Shown here in pieces: positions 1-9,077 of a stretch of 64,000 nucleotides of DNA. Each line of letters begins with the position of its first letter. Within the stretch, counting starts at the first letter, position 1. The stretch covers positions 806,001 through 870,000 of the forward strand of contig SCPD01000001.1 of assembly GCA_005502925.1 (NCBI GenBank), given 5' to 3'. The translations under genes were made by a program, and so were the position numbers. The notes beneath the pieces were generated by a model. It was given only the letters and a program-made list of their open reading frames with translations, searched no databases and was not told the DNA's origin. The DNA is from Rhizobiales bacterium Y(2018). Lineage in GTDB: Bacteria; Pseudomonadota; Alphaproteobacteria; Rhizobiales; Aestuariivirgaceae.

Positions 1-1361
1 CCGCCGATGGCGCGGTCGTGGCCTCAGGCCAATCCTCTTTCCAGACTTTCCGCGACGCGCCCGGCCAGGCCGAGCAGGATCCGCTTTCATGGGTGAAGGC
101 CGCCGAAGACGCGGTCCGGCTAACCATGACGGGACGTGACGATGAGGTCGCCGCCATCGGCCTCACCGGCCAGTTGCCGACGCTCGTCTGCCTGTCAGGC
201 ACCGAGCCGCAAGGCCGCGCCATCACCTGGATGGATGCGCGTGCCGACGACTGGGCGGCGGGACGTCTCGACGAGGCCTTCCGCCAGAAGACCTATGAGC
301 TGACCGGCATGCCGATCGACGGGCGCTATCTGGCGCCGATGCTGGCGCATCACCGCGCGCAGTTCCCCGCCGCCATCGACGGCATCCTGTCGGCCAAGGA
401 CTATCTCTGTTACGCGCTGACCGGCACCCGCGTCACTGATCCTTCTACCGCCGCGGGTTATGGCGTCTATGACTTCACCGCCGGCCAGTGGGAAAACGGC
501 CTCTGCCGCCATTGGGGTCTCGATCGGTCTCTCCTCCCCGCCATCATGCCAGCGGCTGCTGTCGCCGGCCGCTTGAGCCAGGACGCCGCCAGGCGGCTCG
601 GCCTCAAGGCCGGCATTCCGGTCCATGCGGGGGCCGCCGATTCCGCCGCCAGCGCCTATGCGATGACCGACCTCGAAGCCGGCGCGGTCAGCGTCACCAC
701 CGGGTCGAGCACCATCATTATGGATGCCAGCATCCAGGCGCATCTTGATGCCAAGCGGCGTTATCTCCTCACCCCGCATGCCCGTGAACGCGTCTTTGGC
801 CGCGAGATGGACCTGCTCTCGACCGGCAGCTCCTATCGCTGGCTCTCCGAGCTGCTCGGCTGGCCGGACGGCGAGATCGACCGGCGCGCCGCGGCTTCCG
901 AACCCGGCGCCAAGGGCCTCTTCTTCGCGCCATATCTTGCCGGCGGCGAGCAAGGGGCGCTGTGGAATCCCGATCTGCGCGGTGTGCTGCATGGACTCAC
1001 CATCCAGCACAAGGCCGCGGATATCGCTCGCGCGTATGTCGAAGGCGTCCAGTTCGAGATCCGGCGCTGCATCGATATCCTCGCCGAAACGCAGCCAGTC
1101 ACCCGCATCATCATCGCCGGCCATGCGACGGAGCATCCGGCGACCATGCAGCTCCTCGCCGACATCCTTGGCCGTCCCGTGACACCCTATACGCATGTGT
1201 CGCCGGCGGCGATCGGCGCCGCGCTGATCGCCATGCCGGAGATGACGGCGCACCAGCAGGCGACCCAGACGCTCACGCCGTCAACGGCGGCAGGCGTCTA
1301 TGACGACCTCTATGGCCGCTATTGCGCACTCTTCCCCTGCATCGCCGAAAGCAAATCATGA
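1..1361 (+). CDS. FGGY-family carbohydrate kinase, 5' end outside the window
   Basis: The frame is open from the first bases of the window and the visible protein (about 452 residues) begins inside the N-terminal actin-like lobe (DGAVVASGQ, a stretch normally near residue 30 of these kinases), so the true start lies upstream. Family signs are ITWMDARA, a Gly/Ser-rich VTTGSST segment, YLAGGEQGALWNPDLRG and the C-terminal nucleotide-site segment IIIAGHATEHPATMQLLADILGRPV. FGGY kinases phosphorylate free sugars or polyols in the cytoplasm; the layout is xylulokinase-like, but the substrate cannot be read. The stop overlaps the next start as ATGA, so it is probably co-translated with the deaminase that follows, which hints at catabolism of an amino sugar or related compound (inference). 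Confidence 0.85.
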   Translation, partial: ADGAVVASGQSSFQTFRDAPGQAEQDPLSWVKAAEDAVRLTMTGRDDEVAAIGLTGQLPTLVCLSGTEPQGRAITWMDARADDWAAGRLDEAFRQKTYELTGMPIDGRYLAPMLAHHRAQFPAAIDGILSAKDYLCYALTGTRVTDPSTAAGYGVYDFTAGQWENGLCRHWGLDRSLLPAIMPAAAVAGRLSQDAARRLGLKAGIPVHAGAADSAASAYAMTDLEAGAVSVTTGSSTIIMDASIQAHLDAKRRYLLTPHARERVFGREMDLLSTGSSYRWLSELLGWPDGEIDRRAAASEPGAKGLFFAPYLAGGEQGALWNPDLRGVLHGLTIQHKAADIARAYVEGVQFEIRRCIDILAETQPVTRIIIAGHATEHPATMQLLADILGRPVTPYTHVSPAAIGAALIAMPEMTAHQQATQTLTPSTAAGVYDDLYGRYCALFPCIAESKS

Positions 1362-2080
1362 CTCTTCCCGTTCACTGGGCCCGGTCGCGCGCCGCGCTCG
1401 CCGAAGCCGCCGCCGATATCGTTGAGGACGTTCTCCGTCAGGTGAAGGCGCCCGTCATCGCGCTGCCGACCGGCGAGACGCCGATCGGCCTCTATCAGGC
1501 GCTCGCCAAACGCCCGCTTTCCTTCGCGACCGCGCGGTTGTTCAATCTCGATGAATATGAGGGCATGTCGCCCGATCATCCGCAGAGCTATCACACGTTC
1601 CTGCACCGGCATTTTCTCGATCATATCGACGTTGCGCCGGAAAATATCCGGCTGCTGCGCGGCGACGCGCCCGATGCGGAAGAAGAATGCCGCGCCTTTG
1701 ACGCCGCCATCCGGGCGGCGGGCGGGTTCGACCTCGCGATATTGGGCCTCGGCGGCAATGGCCATGTCGCCTTCAACGAACCCTTCGATCCGTGGGACCA
1801 GGAAACCCATCGCGTGGTCCTCGCCGAGAAAACCCGCCTGGCGCATCGGCCGAATTTCGCCAGGCCCGAGGATGTTCCGCAATCCGGCCTCACCATGGGC
1901 ATCAAGACGCTGCTCGCCGCGCGCAAGATCCTGCTGCTCTGCGCCGGCGCCACCAAACGCGACGCGATGGCCGCTCTGCTCAAGGGCCGCAAGGACGAAG
2001 CTTGGCCGGTCACCTGCCTCCTCGGCCACAAGGATGTGACCATCATCGCCGAAGCGGAGCTGCAACCGGCCTACGCTTAA
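1358..2080 (+). CDS. nagB: glucosamine-6-phosphate deaminase (NagB-like)
   Basis: The 240-residue product has the NagB isomerase/deaminase fold signatures: PTGETPIGLYQAL (residues 37-49), LFNLDEYEG (61-69) and GLGGNGHVAFNEP (130-142). The family turns glucosamine 6-phosphate into fructose 6-phosphate and ammonia. The Asn before Gly-His in the last motif, where the E. coli enzyme has Asp, is usual for the shorter NagB subgroup. I start at ATG 1358 because it overlaps the kinase stop (ATGA) and because homologues begin close to this position; an in-frame codon at 1322 would add residues inside the kinase gene. Specificity for glucosamine 6-phosphate rather than a related 6-phosphosugar is inferred. 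Confidence 0.85.
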   Translation: MTLPVHWARSRAALAEAAADIVEDVLRQVKAPVIALPTGETPIGLYQALAKRPLSFATARLFNLDEYEGMSPDHPQSYHTFLHRHFLDHIDVAPENIRLLRGDAPDAEEECRAFDAAIRAAGGFDLAILGLGGNGHVAFNEPFDPWDQETHRVVLAEKTRLAHRPNFARPEDVPQSGLTMGIKTLLAARKILLLCAGATKRDAMAALLKGRKDEAWPVTCLLGHKDVTIIAEAELQPAYA

Positions 2081-2169
2081 GTGGCATCGACCGCTTCTCC
2101 GGAAGTGGACATATCGGGCAGACCACTTCGCGGGCATAGTCGGCCGGTCAATTCATCCGGACCCGGACC

Positions 2170-3348
2170 ATGCGCGCATCGCACGCTTACCTTCTGTTTG
2201 TCGGCACGCTTCTCACCGCCGCCGGCTATGGCGCGACCTTCCTGCTCACCGAGCATTTCCGGGCGCTGGGCGGCAGCGAGATCGACACCAGCACGACGCT
2301 CGGTGGCGCCATGGTCGGCACGCTCATCGGCGTGCCGCTGGTCGGCTGGTATGCGCGCAAACTCAAAGCAGCGCGCATGGGCGCGATGGGCGCCGTCTCG
2401 GTGGCGGTGGGTTATGGCCTCCTGTCGTTCCTCCATACACTGACGCCGCTCATAGCACTCGCCGGCTTCTTCCTGGGGCTCGGCTGGGGCATCTTCTATC
2501 TCGCTGCTCCCATGGCGCTGTCGGAGCGCGTCAGCGATCAGGACCGCGGCTTCTGGTTCACCCGCTTCGGCGCTTTCCAGATGGCCGGCATCGGCTTCAG
2601 TCCGATCATCGCGACGGCGCTCGTCCGTCAACTGGGCTTCACGACCGCCGGCACCTTCGGCATGATCGCCGGCGCCACGCTCTTCGCGGCTGTTCTGCTG
2701 CTCATTTTCGAAAGCCTGTCGCCTCACACCCAGGCGACGAACGCGCAGAACGGCAACTGGGTGCGTGCGCTGCCCTCTCTTCTCTCCTCTCGCGCGGTCT
2801 ATCCGATCCTCATGGTCGGGCTCGGCGCCTGCGTGTTCAGCGGCATGCTGACTTTCCAGTCGTCTTTGGTGCGCGGCACCGGGCTCGAAGCCGCCACCTA
2901 TTTCGCCGCCTATGCAGTCACCGTCGTGGTGGCGCGCTTCATCCTCGCGCCCATCATCAACCGCGCCGATGGCGACCGCGTCTCGATCCTCCTGCTCGCC
3001 TTGATGATCCTCGGCGTCGCGACGGCTTTCGGCCTGGCTTATGGCATGCCGGTCCAGATCGTGAGCGCCATCCTGCTCGGCCTCGGCTATGGCCTGGTCT
3101 ACACCGTCATCCAGACCCAGGCGGTCAATGACGCGCCGCCCGAGCAGCGCAGCGCCGCGCTGACCTGGTTCGTCGTTGCCTATTTCCTGGGCATATTCGG
3201 CTTCCCGGTGCTCGGCGGCTGGCTCATCGTGACGGTCGGCATTCCGGGCTTCCTCGCCGCCGTGCTGGCCTTCGCCGTCGCCGAAATGGTGCTGGCGCTC
3301 ATCCGCGGACGCGGGACCGAACGTAAGTCCGTAAAAGCGACCAGCTGA
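2170..3348 (+). CDS. MFS transporter
   Basis: The 392-residue protein has about 12 hydrophobic segments in two halves, with the usual short basic loop after TM2 (GWYARKLKAARMG). A central soluble loop (HTQATNAQNGNW) separates the halves. It belongs to the major facilitator superfamily and should be an inner-membrane carrier. Its place 90 bases downstream of the kinase and deaminase suggests that it imports or exports a metabolite of the same pathway, but nothing in the sequence gives the substrate. ATG 2170 is the first good start; the N-terminus runs straight into TM1. Confidence 0.8.
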   Translation: MRASHAYLLFVGTLLTAAGYGATFLLTEHFRALGGSEIDTSTTLGGAMVGTLIGVPLVGWYARKLKAARMGAMGAVSVAVGYGLLSFLHTLTPLIALAGFFLGLGWGIFYLAAPMALSERVSDQDRGFWFTRFGAFQMAGIGFSPIIATALVRQLGFTTAGTFGMIAGATLFAAVLLLIFESLSPHTQATNAQNGNWVRALPSLLSSRAVYPILMVGLGACVFSGMLTFQSSLVRGTGLEAATYFAAYAVTVVVARFILAPIINRADGDRVSILLLALMILGVATAFGLAYGMPVQIVSAILLGLGYGLVYTVIQTQAVNDAPPEQRSAALTWFVVAYFLGIFGFPVLGGWLIVTVGIPGFLAAVLAFAVAEMVLALIRGRGTERKSVKATS

Positions 3349-3392
3349 TATATCCTTGCATCCGTGGCCGATTGACGCTTTATGCGCAGGCC

Positions 3393-4568
3393 ATGAGCTC
3401 GTCCAACGCCCATATCAGTGGTCCGCCCAGCGATCTGGCCGGCGCCATCCTGACCGTCGATCTCGACGCCATCCAGGAAAACTGGAAAAGGCTCGCCGCC
3501 AAGGCGGCGCCGGCAGAATGCGGCGCGGCGGTCAAAGGCAACGCCTATGGGCTGGGTGTCGAGCAAGTGGCCGCGGCGCTCTGGGCCGCGGGCTGCCGCA
3601 CCTTCTTCGTGGCGCGGCCGATGGAAGGCGGCGAGCTGCGCGCCATCCTGCCGCGCGAGGCCGTCATCTATGTGCTGGACGGCCTTTTCCCTGGCCAGTC
3701 CGAATTCTATGCCCGCGAGGATCTGCGCCCGGCCCTCATCACCATCGAGGAAGCGCGCGAATGGGCGGCCTTCGGCACCCAATATGGCCGCAACCTGCCC
3801 TGCGCCATCCATGTCGATACCGGCATCAACCGGCTCGGCTTCTCGACTGTCGATTTCGAGACGCTGCTCGGCGACAATGAGATCATGGCGCGGCTCAACC
3901 TCACACTTCTGATGAGCCACCTCGCTTGCGCCGATGAGCCGAACCACCCGCTCAATGGCCGCCAGAAGACCGCTTTCGCGGCGGTGCGCCAAAGGCTGCC
4001 CGGCGTTCCCGCGAGCCTCGCCAATTCGAGCGGCATCTTTCTGGGCGCCGACTACACCCACGATCTGGTGCGGCCTGGCATCGCCCTTTATGGCGGCAAT
4101 CCGGTCGCGCCCGACAGCAATCCCATGCTCCCGGTGGCGCATCTCCAGGGCACCGTCCTCCAACTGCGCGAGATCCAGGCCGGCGAAAGTGTCGGCTATG
4201 GCGCCACCTGGCGGGCAACCCGGCCGACCCGGATCGCCGTCTTGGGCGCCGGCTACAAGGACGGCGTGCCGCGCTCCTTGAGCTCGCGCGCCACCAACGG
4301 CCCGGCCCAGGTCTATATCGGCGACCGGCGCTGCCCGGTGATCGGGCGCATTTCGATGGACATGATGGCGGTCGACGTTACGCAAGTGCCGGTCGATCTC
4401 TGCCGCCGCGGAACAAGAGCGGAACTTATCGGTCGCAATATTGCCATCGATGAAACGGCAGAATGGGCGGGAACCATATCCTATGAACTCCTCACCCGTT
4501 TAGGCCAGCGCTTTACCCGTCTATATTCGGGGGGCGAATCGCATTTCTCCAAGGCTCTGACATCGTGA
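3393..4568 (+). CDS. alr: alanine racemase
   Basis: PLP-dependent fold-type III enzyme that makes D-alanine for peptidoglycan. The PLP-lysine motif is AAVKGNAYGLG (Lys about residue 48), the catalytic tyrosine lies in SVGYGATW (about residue 268), and GRISMDMMAVDVT is the conserved C-terminal motif. Length (391 residues) is normal. I choose ATG 3393 over the in-frame TTG at 3372, which would add seven residues. The 3' end overlaps the next gene (GTGA), so alr and mlaE are probably translated together, linking wall and envelope lipid functions. A catabolic alanine racemase (DadX role) cannot be excluded. Confidence 0.9.
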   Translation: MSSSNAHISGPPSDLAGAILTVDLDAIQENWKRLAAKAAPAECGAAVKGNAYGLGVEQVAAALWAAGCRTFFVARPMEGGELRAILPREAVIYVLDGLFPGQSEFYAREDLRPALITIEEAREWAAFGTQYGRNLPCAIHVDTGINRLGFSTVDFETLLGDNEIMARLNLTLLMSHLACADEPNHPLNGRQKTAFAAVRQRLPGVPASLANSSGIFLGADYTHDLVRPGIALYGGNPVAPDSNPMLPVAHLQGTVLQLREIQAGESVGYGATWRATRPTRIAVLGAGYKDGVPRSLSSRATNGPAQVYIGDRRCPVIGRISMDMMAVDVTQVPVDLCRRGTRAELIGRNIAIDETAEWAGTISYELLTRLGQRFTRLYSGGESHFSKALTS

Positions 4569-5338
4569 ATTTTCTCGCCAATCTGGGCCGAGTCGTCCTG
4601 GCCCTCCTCACCGAGATCGGCAGCATCGTCCTTTTCATCAAGGACGCGCTGGTGCAGGGCCTCACCCCCACCATCTATGGGCGCCAGATCTTCGATCAGA
4701 TCCTCAAGGTGGGCTACAACTCACTGCCGGTGGTCGGCCTCACGGCCTTCTTCACCGGCGGCGCCCTGGCGCTGCAGATCTATCTCGGCGGCTCGCGCTT
4801 CAACGCCGAAAGCCTGGTCTCGACCATCGTGGCGCTCGGCATCACCCGCGAGCTCGGCCCCGTGCTCGCCGGCCTGATGGTGGCGGGGCGCGTCGGCGCC
4901 TCGATCGCCGCCGAGCTCGGCACCATGCGGGTCACCGAGCAGATCGACGCCCTGACGACGCTCGCCACCAATCCGTTCAAGTATCTGGTGGGCCCCCGCA
5001 TCCTCGCCGGCGTCATCACCCTCCCCATCCTGGTCGGCATCGCCGACATCATCGGCATCATGGGCGGCTATATCGTCGGCACCCGCTCGCTCGGCTTCAA
5101 CTCCTACGCCTATATCAAGAGCACCTCGGACTTCCTGCAAGTCGACGACGTGGTGTCTGGGCTCATCAAGGCTGCGGTGTTCGGCTTCATCATCACGCTG
5201 ATGGGCTGCTATCACGGCTTCCATTCCAAGGGCGGCGCGCAAGGCGTCGGCCGCGCCACCACCAATGCGGTGGTGAGCTCGGCGATCCTCATCCTCGCCG
5301 CCAATTTCGTCCTCACCTCGCTGCTGTTCTCGGAGTGA
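4565..5338 (+). CDS. mlaE: MlaE-family ABC transporter permease
   Basis: The 257-residue membrane protein carries the MlaE/YrbE permease signatures: ALGITRELGPVLAGLMVAGRVGASIAAELGTM read in pieces around residues 90-120, then MRVTEQIDAL and a C-terminal GATTNAVV-like stretch (GRATTNAVVSS). The family forms the inner-membrane core of the system that moves phospholipids between inner and outer membranes to keep outer-membrane asymmetry. It starts with GTG inside the alr stop and is followed four bases later by its ATPase. No MCE-domain MlaD gene is present nearby. Confidence 0.9.
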   Translation: MNFLANLGRVVLALLTEIGSIVLFIKDALVQGLTPTIYGRQIFDQILKVGYNSLPVVGLTAFFTGGALALQIYLGGSRFNAESLVSTIVALGITRELGPVLAGLMVAGRVGASIAAELGTMRVTEQIDALTTLATNPFKYLVGPRILAGVITLPILVGIADIIGIMGGYIVGTRSLGFNSYAYIKSTSDFLQVDDVVSGLIKAAVFGFIITLMGCYHGFHSKGGAQGVGRATTNAVVSSAILILAANFVLTSLLFSE

Positions 5339-5342
5339 TCTG

Positions 5343-6119
5343 ATGGACGAGACCGCCTACATCACCCTCAAGGATGTCCGCAAAGCCTTCGGACCGAAGA
5401 AGGTCCTGAACGGCATCAATCTCACCGTGCCGAAAGGCCGCTCGCTCGTCGTCATCGGCGGATCGGGCACCGGCAAGTCGGTGATGATCAAGACCATCCT
5501 CGGCATCGTCCGCCCGGATTCGGGATCGATCGCCATCGGCGGTGAGGAAGTCACCCGGCTCAAGGGCAAGGATCGCGATCAGTTCCTGCAGCGCTTCGGC
5601 ATGCTGTTCCAGGGTGCCGCCCTCTTCGACTCGCTCCCCGTTTGGGAAAATGTCGCCTTTGGCCTCATCCAGGGCCGCAACATGGGGCGCAAGCAGGCGC
5701 GTGACATCGCGATGGAGAAGCTCCGCCAGGTCGGGCTCGGCCCCGAAGTGGGCGAGCTTCATCCGGCCGAATTGTCAGGCGGCATGCAGAAGCGCGTCGG
5801 CCTCGCCCGCGCCATCGCCGCCGACCCTGAGATCATCTTCTTCGATGAGCCGACCACCGGTCTCGATCCGATCATGGCCGATGTCATCAACAATCTGATC
5901 GTCGACAGCGTGAAACGCCTCGGCGCCACCACGATCTCGATCACTCATGACATGGCCTCGGCGCGCAAGATCGCCGACCGCATCGCCATGATCCACAAGG
6001 GCGAGATCATCTGGCAGGGTACGGCGCGCGCCGTCGACACCAGCGGCAATCCCTATGTCGACCAGTTCATCCATGGCCGCGCCGAAGGGCCGATCCAGAT
6101 GGAGATCCTGAAGGCGTAG
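5343..6119 (+). CDS. mlaF: MlaF-family ABC transporter ATP-binding protein
   Basis: The 258-residue ATPase shows Walker A GGSGTGKS, Q-loop region RFGMLFQGAALFDSL (the ALFDSL form is typical of MlaF), signature LSGGMQKR, Walker B IIFFDEPTTGLD and the switch histidine in SITHDM. It energises the permease encoded immediately upstream. ATG 5343 lies directly after the mlaE stop. Confidence in the family is high; that it belongs to a full Mla system is inferred because MlaB, C and D are not in this window. Confidence 0.9.
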   Translation: MDETAYITLKDVRKAFGPKKVLNGINLTVPKGRSLVVIGGSGTGKSVMIKTILGIVRPDSGSIAIGGEEVTRLKGKDRDQFLQRFGMLFQGAALFDSLPVWENVAFGLIQGRNMGRKQARDIAMEKLRQVGLGPEVGELHPAELSGGMQKRVGLARAIAADPEIIFFDEPTTGLDPIMADVINNLIVDSVKRLGATTISITHDMASARKIADRIAMIHKGEIIWQGTARAVDTSGNPYVDQFIHGRAEGPIQMEILKA

Positions 6120-6123
6120 GCCC

Positions 6124-6477
6124 ATGGCGAACGCGATGATGGTCATCTACCCCTACCGCGATCAAGGCGACTGGGTGTTCGACGATGAAGCCGCCGGACT
6201 CACGCGTGAGCCATTCGTCTTCGGCATGCCGGAGATGATCGACATCTTCGTGCAGGACATTGCGGACGCCGAACGCGGCTTCAAGCTCTATTTCTCCGCC
6301 AAACCTTTCCCCGGCTTCACCGCCGAGCTGTCCTGGCTGCGCGAAGAATATGAGGGCAACTGGTATCTCTGGGAGAAGACCGGCATGGAAGGCTGGCTTT
6401 GCCCCGCCCTCTTCAAATATTTCGACAAGGCGCCGGCGAAAATCTATTGCAGGGCCGAAGCGGGAAGAACCGTTTGA
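6124..6477 (+). CDS. conserved hypothetical protein (DUF6717-like)
   Basis: A 117-residue soluble protein beginning MANAMMVIYPYRDQG and containing WVFDDEAAGLTREPFVFGMPEMIDI and a later FSAKPFPGF segment. I recall this pattern from a small uncharacterised bacterial family (DUF6717), but cannot confirm it here. It has no signal peptide or membrane segment. It begins five bases after the mlaF stop, so it is probably the last gene of the alr-mlaEF unit. Its last codons lie just before the convergent LysR gene. No function is proposed. Confidence 0.7.
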   Translation: MANAMMVIYPYRDQGDWVFDDEAAGLTREPFVFGMPEMIDIFVQDIADAERGFKLYFSAKPFPGFTAELSWLREEYEGNWYLWEKTGMEGWLCPALFKYFDKAPAKIYCRAEAGRTV

Positions 6478-6488
6478 TTGGTGCCGTT

Positions 6489-7394
6489 TCAGGCCCTCCT
6501 TCTCTCGCTGACACAAATATCCCTGACGCAGCCGCGCAACCAGCGATGCGCCGGATCGGCGTCGAGCCGCGGATGCCACAGCATTGAAACAGTCAGTTCG
6601 GGTGTTGCGACCGGCAGCGGAAAGCTGAACATGCCGGCGCGCAGCCGGCCGGTATGGCGTTCGGGAACACTGGCGATCAGGTCGGAGGCGCGCGCCAGAG
6701 CCAGAGCGGTCGCAAAGCCGCCGACAATGGTGACGATCTCGCGTTCCAGCCCCAGGGTTTTCAAGGCGTCGTCGATCGGCCCTTTGTCACGGCCGCGCCG
6801 CGAGACGGAAATATGCCGGTCGGCCGCATAACGCGCCGGCGTGACCTTGCCGCGGCTCAGTCTATGCCCCTTTCGCACCACACCGATGAAGCGGTCACGG
6901 AACAGGCTCTGGGCGCGCAGCTCCGGACCCGTCGTCTCCACCACGACACCCGTCTCGAGATCGACGCTGCCGTCGCGCAGCGGCGCATTGTCCTTGTCGG
7001 CCTTCTGAACGAAACGCAAACGTATGCCGGGCGCCTCCTTGCCGATACGGGCGATGAGCGCCGGGCCGAAATTCTCGACGAACCCCTCACTCGTGCGCAG
7101 CGTGAAGGTCCGGCTGAGCTGTCTGAGGTCGAGCCCGACCGTCGGGCGCAGAACCGCTTCCACATCCTCGACGAGTTGACCGACGCCGGCGCGCAATTCG
7201 AGGGCACGAGGCGTGGGAACAAGGCCTCGCCCCGCCCGCACCAGCAAGGGATCGCCCACCGTTTGGCGGAGCCGCGCCAGCGCCCGGCTCATCGCCGAGG
7301 GGCTGAGGCGCAAGCGCCGCGCGGCGCGGGCGACGCTGCCTTCGGCGAGCAGCACATCCAGAGTGATCAGAAGATTGAAGTCCGGCTTCGTCAT
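6489..7394 (-). CDS. LysR-family transcriptional regulator
   Basis: A 301-residue LysR regulator with an N-terminal winged helix (SVARAARRLRLSPSAMSRALARLRQ, about residues 19-43) and a periplasmic-binding-like effector domain. It is divergent from the MFS carrier at 7501, with 106 bases between the two starts. By the common rule for this family it likely controls that carrier and itself. The dyad at 7430-7446 in the shared region is a candidate binding site. The effector is unknown. Confidence 0.88.
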   Translation of the reverse strand: MTKPDFNLLITLDVLLAEGSVARAARRLRLSPSAMSRALARLRQTVGDPLLVRAGRGLVPTPRALELRAGVGQLVEDVEAVLRPTVGLDLRQLSRTFTLRTSEGFVENFGPALIARIGKEAPGIRLRFVQKADKDNAPLRDGSVDLETGVVVETTGPELRAQSLFRDRFIGVVRKGHRLSRGKVTPARYAADRHISVSRRGRDKGPIDDALKTLGLEREIVTIVGGFATALALARASDLIASVPERHTGRLRAGMFSFPLPVATPELTVSMLWHPRLDADPAHRWLRGCVRDICVSERRRA

Positions 7395-7429
7395 CCGCTG
7401 ATCATATCCTGATTAGACATGGCGTCAAA

Positions 7430-7446
7430 TGCACGAATAAAGTGCA
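7430..7446. promoter_or_regulatory. candidate LysR operator
   Basis: An inverted repeat TGCAC-N7-GTGCA lies 36 bases from the LysR start and 55 bases from the MFS start. LysR regulators commonly bind interrupted dyads in divergent promoters. Only the symmetry and position support it. Confidence 0.4.
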
Positions 7447-7500
7447 AATGCTGCATCTACCGCTCCATTACCGGACGACCTAGATCCGCGGCATTCTCTG

Positions 7501-8931
7501 ATGGAGCTGAAGGTGAGATCGACCACGACCGCGCATGCGGAAACCACAGTATCGCCCCGCTTGGCACTGGCCAGCCTCTCGCTTATCGTGCTGCTCGCTT
7601 CGCTCGGCACCAGCATCGCCAATGTCGGTTTGCCGAGCCTGGCGCACGCCTTCAACGCCTCCTTCCAGGACGTGCAGTGGGTGGTGCTCGCCTATCTTCT
7701 CGCCATCACCACATTGATCGTCAGCGCCGGACGGCTCGGCGACATCATTGGCCGACGCCGTTTGCTGCTCACCGGCATAATTCTGTTTACGGCGGCCTCC
7801 ATCCTGTGCGGCCTCGCGCCGACACTCTGGCTGCTGATCGCCGCCCGCGCCGTGCAAGGCCTCGGCGCGGCGATCATGATGGCGCTCGGCATGGCGCTTG
7901 TCGGCGCGACGGTTACCAAGGAGAGAACCGGCAGCGCCATGGGCCTGCTCGGAACGATGTCGGCGGTCGGCACGGCGCTTGGCCCGTCGGCCGGCGGCAT
8001 CCTGATTTCCGGCCTGGGCTGGCGCGCGATATTCCTTGTGATGGCGCCGCTCGGCGTCCTCGCTCTTCTGCTCGCGGGCCGCTTCCTGCCCGGTGATCGC
8101 CAATGCCCCGAGCCCGTTACGGCCCGCTTCGACATCGTCGGCACCGTGCTGCTGGCTCTGGCGCTCACGGCATACGCGCTCGCCATGACGCTTGGGCGTG
8201 GTGAATTCGGCATCGTCAATCTGAGCTTGCTCATCGCCGCGGTGCTGTGCGGCGGCATTTTTGCCGTGGCTCAGATGAAAGTCTCATCGCCCCTGATCCG
8301 CCTGGCGGCGTTTCGCGACCGGACGCTGAGCGCCAGCATGGTCATGAATCTCCTCGTCGCCACCGTCATGATGGCGACTTTGGTGGTCGGGCCCTTCTAT
8401 CTTTCACGCGGGCTCACCCTCGACAACGCTTCCATCGGTCTCATCATGTCGGTCGGCCCGGTCATGTCGGCACTGAGCGGCGTTCCGGCCGGCCGCCTCG
8501 TCGATCGCCTCGGCACGACCGCCGTGGGACTCATGGGGCTGGTCGAAATGGCGGTCGGGTGCCTGGCCTTGTCGCTGCTGCCCGCCCTGTACGGTGTCAT
8601 CGGCTATGTCGCCGCTCTCATCATCCTGACGCCCGGCTATCAGCTCTTCCAGGCGGCCAACAACACGGCGGTGATGCAAGATGTGCCGGCCGATCGGCGC
8701 GGCGTGGTCTCGGGCCTCCTCAACCTGTCGCGCAATCTCGGCCTCATCACCGGAGCGGCCGCCATGGGAGCCGTATTCGCCTTCGCTTCGGCGGCGGACG
8801 ACATGGCGACGGCCAGTCCGGAACAGGCCACCTTCGGCTTGCGCGCGGCCTTCATGCTGGCGGCCGCTCTCATCGCCTCCGCCATCGCTGTCGGCGTGGT
8901 GGCTTCCCGATCATCCAAAAGCGTCGCGTAA
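7501..8931 (+). CDS. MFS transporter, DHA2 (EmrB/QacA-like) drug-efflux type
   Basis: A 476-residue inner-membrane carrier with about 14 hydrophobic segments. The DHA2 hallmarks are IANVGLPSLAHAF in TM1, VQWVVLAYLL at TM2, GRLGDIIGRRRLL as loop 2-3 motif A, RAVQGLGAA in TM4, and GPSAGGIL in TM5 (antiporter motif C). Such proteins export drugs, toxic compounds or metabolites by proton antiport. The substrate is unknown. It is divergent from the LysR gene, which probably regulates it. ATG 7501 leaves a 20-residue hydrophilic N-terminus before TM1. Confidence 0.85.
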   Translation: MELKVRSTTTAHAETTVSPRLALASLSLIVLLASLGTSIANVGLPSLAHAFNASFQDVQWVVLAYLLAITTLIVSAGRLGDIIGRRRLLLTGIILFTAASILCGLAPTLWLLIAARAVQGLGAAIMMALGMALVGATVTKERTGSAMGLLGTMSAVGTALGPSAGGILISGLGWRAIFLVMAPLGVLALLLAGRFLPGDRQCPEPVTARFDIVGTVLLALALTAYALAMTLGRGEFGIVNLSLLIAAVLCGGIFAVAQMKVSSPLIRLAAFRDRTLSASMVMNLLVATVMMATLVVGPFYLSRGLTLDNASIGLIMSVGPVMSALSGVPAGRLVDRLGTTAVGLMGLVEMAVGCLALSLLPALYGVIGYVAALIILTPGYQLFQAANNTAVMQDVPADRRGVVSGLLNLSRNLGLITGAAAMGAVFAFASAADDMATASPEQATFGLRAAFMLAAALIASAIAVGVVASRSSKSVA

Positions 8932-8937
8932 CAGCAC

Positions 8938-8968
8938 AAAAAAGAAGGGCCGCGTGAAGCGGCCCTTC
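8938..8968 (-). terminator. intrinsic terminator reading leftward
   Basis: A perfect 10-bp stem (arms 8944-8953 and 8959-8968, GC-rich core GGGCCGC) with a 5-base loop is followed on the minus strand by six T residues. It lies 40 bases beyond the stop of the small ORF at 9008-9076 and would end that transcript. The orientation excludes it as a normal terminator of the MFS gene, which lacks a T-run on its own strand. Confidence 0.8.
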
Positions 8969-9007
8969 CCGTGAGATGCGTTGGTCAGCACCTCGATCCG
9001 GATAACG

Positions 9008-9076
9008 TCAGGAAAGGCAAGGAGCCTCCGCTGCGACCCGCACGAGCGTGACAAACGCAGTGAACTCACTCGACAT
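9008..9076 (-). CDS. 22-codon ORF with an exceptionally strong Shine-Dalgarno site
   Basis: The peptide is MSSEFTAFVTLVRVAAEAPCLS, read here as MSSEFTAFVTLV plus RVAAEAPCLS. It starts with ATG at 9076. Seven bases upstream lies the AGGAGG core of a 15-base stretch (9078-9092) fully complementary to the 3' end of 16S rRNA. A rho-independent terminator follows. Together these define a complete short transcription unit of roughly 150 bases on the minus strand between two plus-strand genes. It could encode a small protein, be a leader peptide, or be a small RNA whose anti-16S element matters more than the peptide. I do not recognise the peptide. Confidence 0.55.
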   Translation of the reverse strand: MSSEFTAFVTLVRVAAEAPCLS

Positions 9077-9077
9077 C

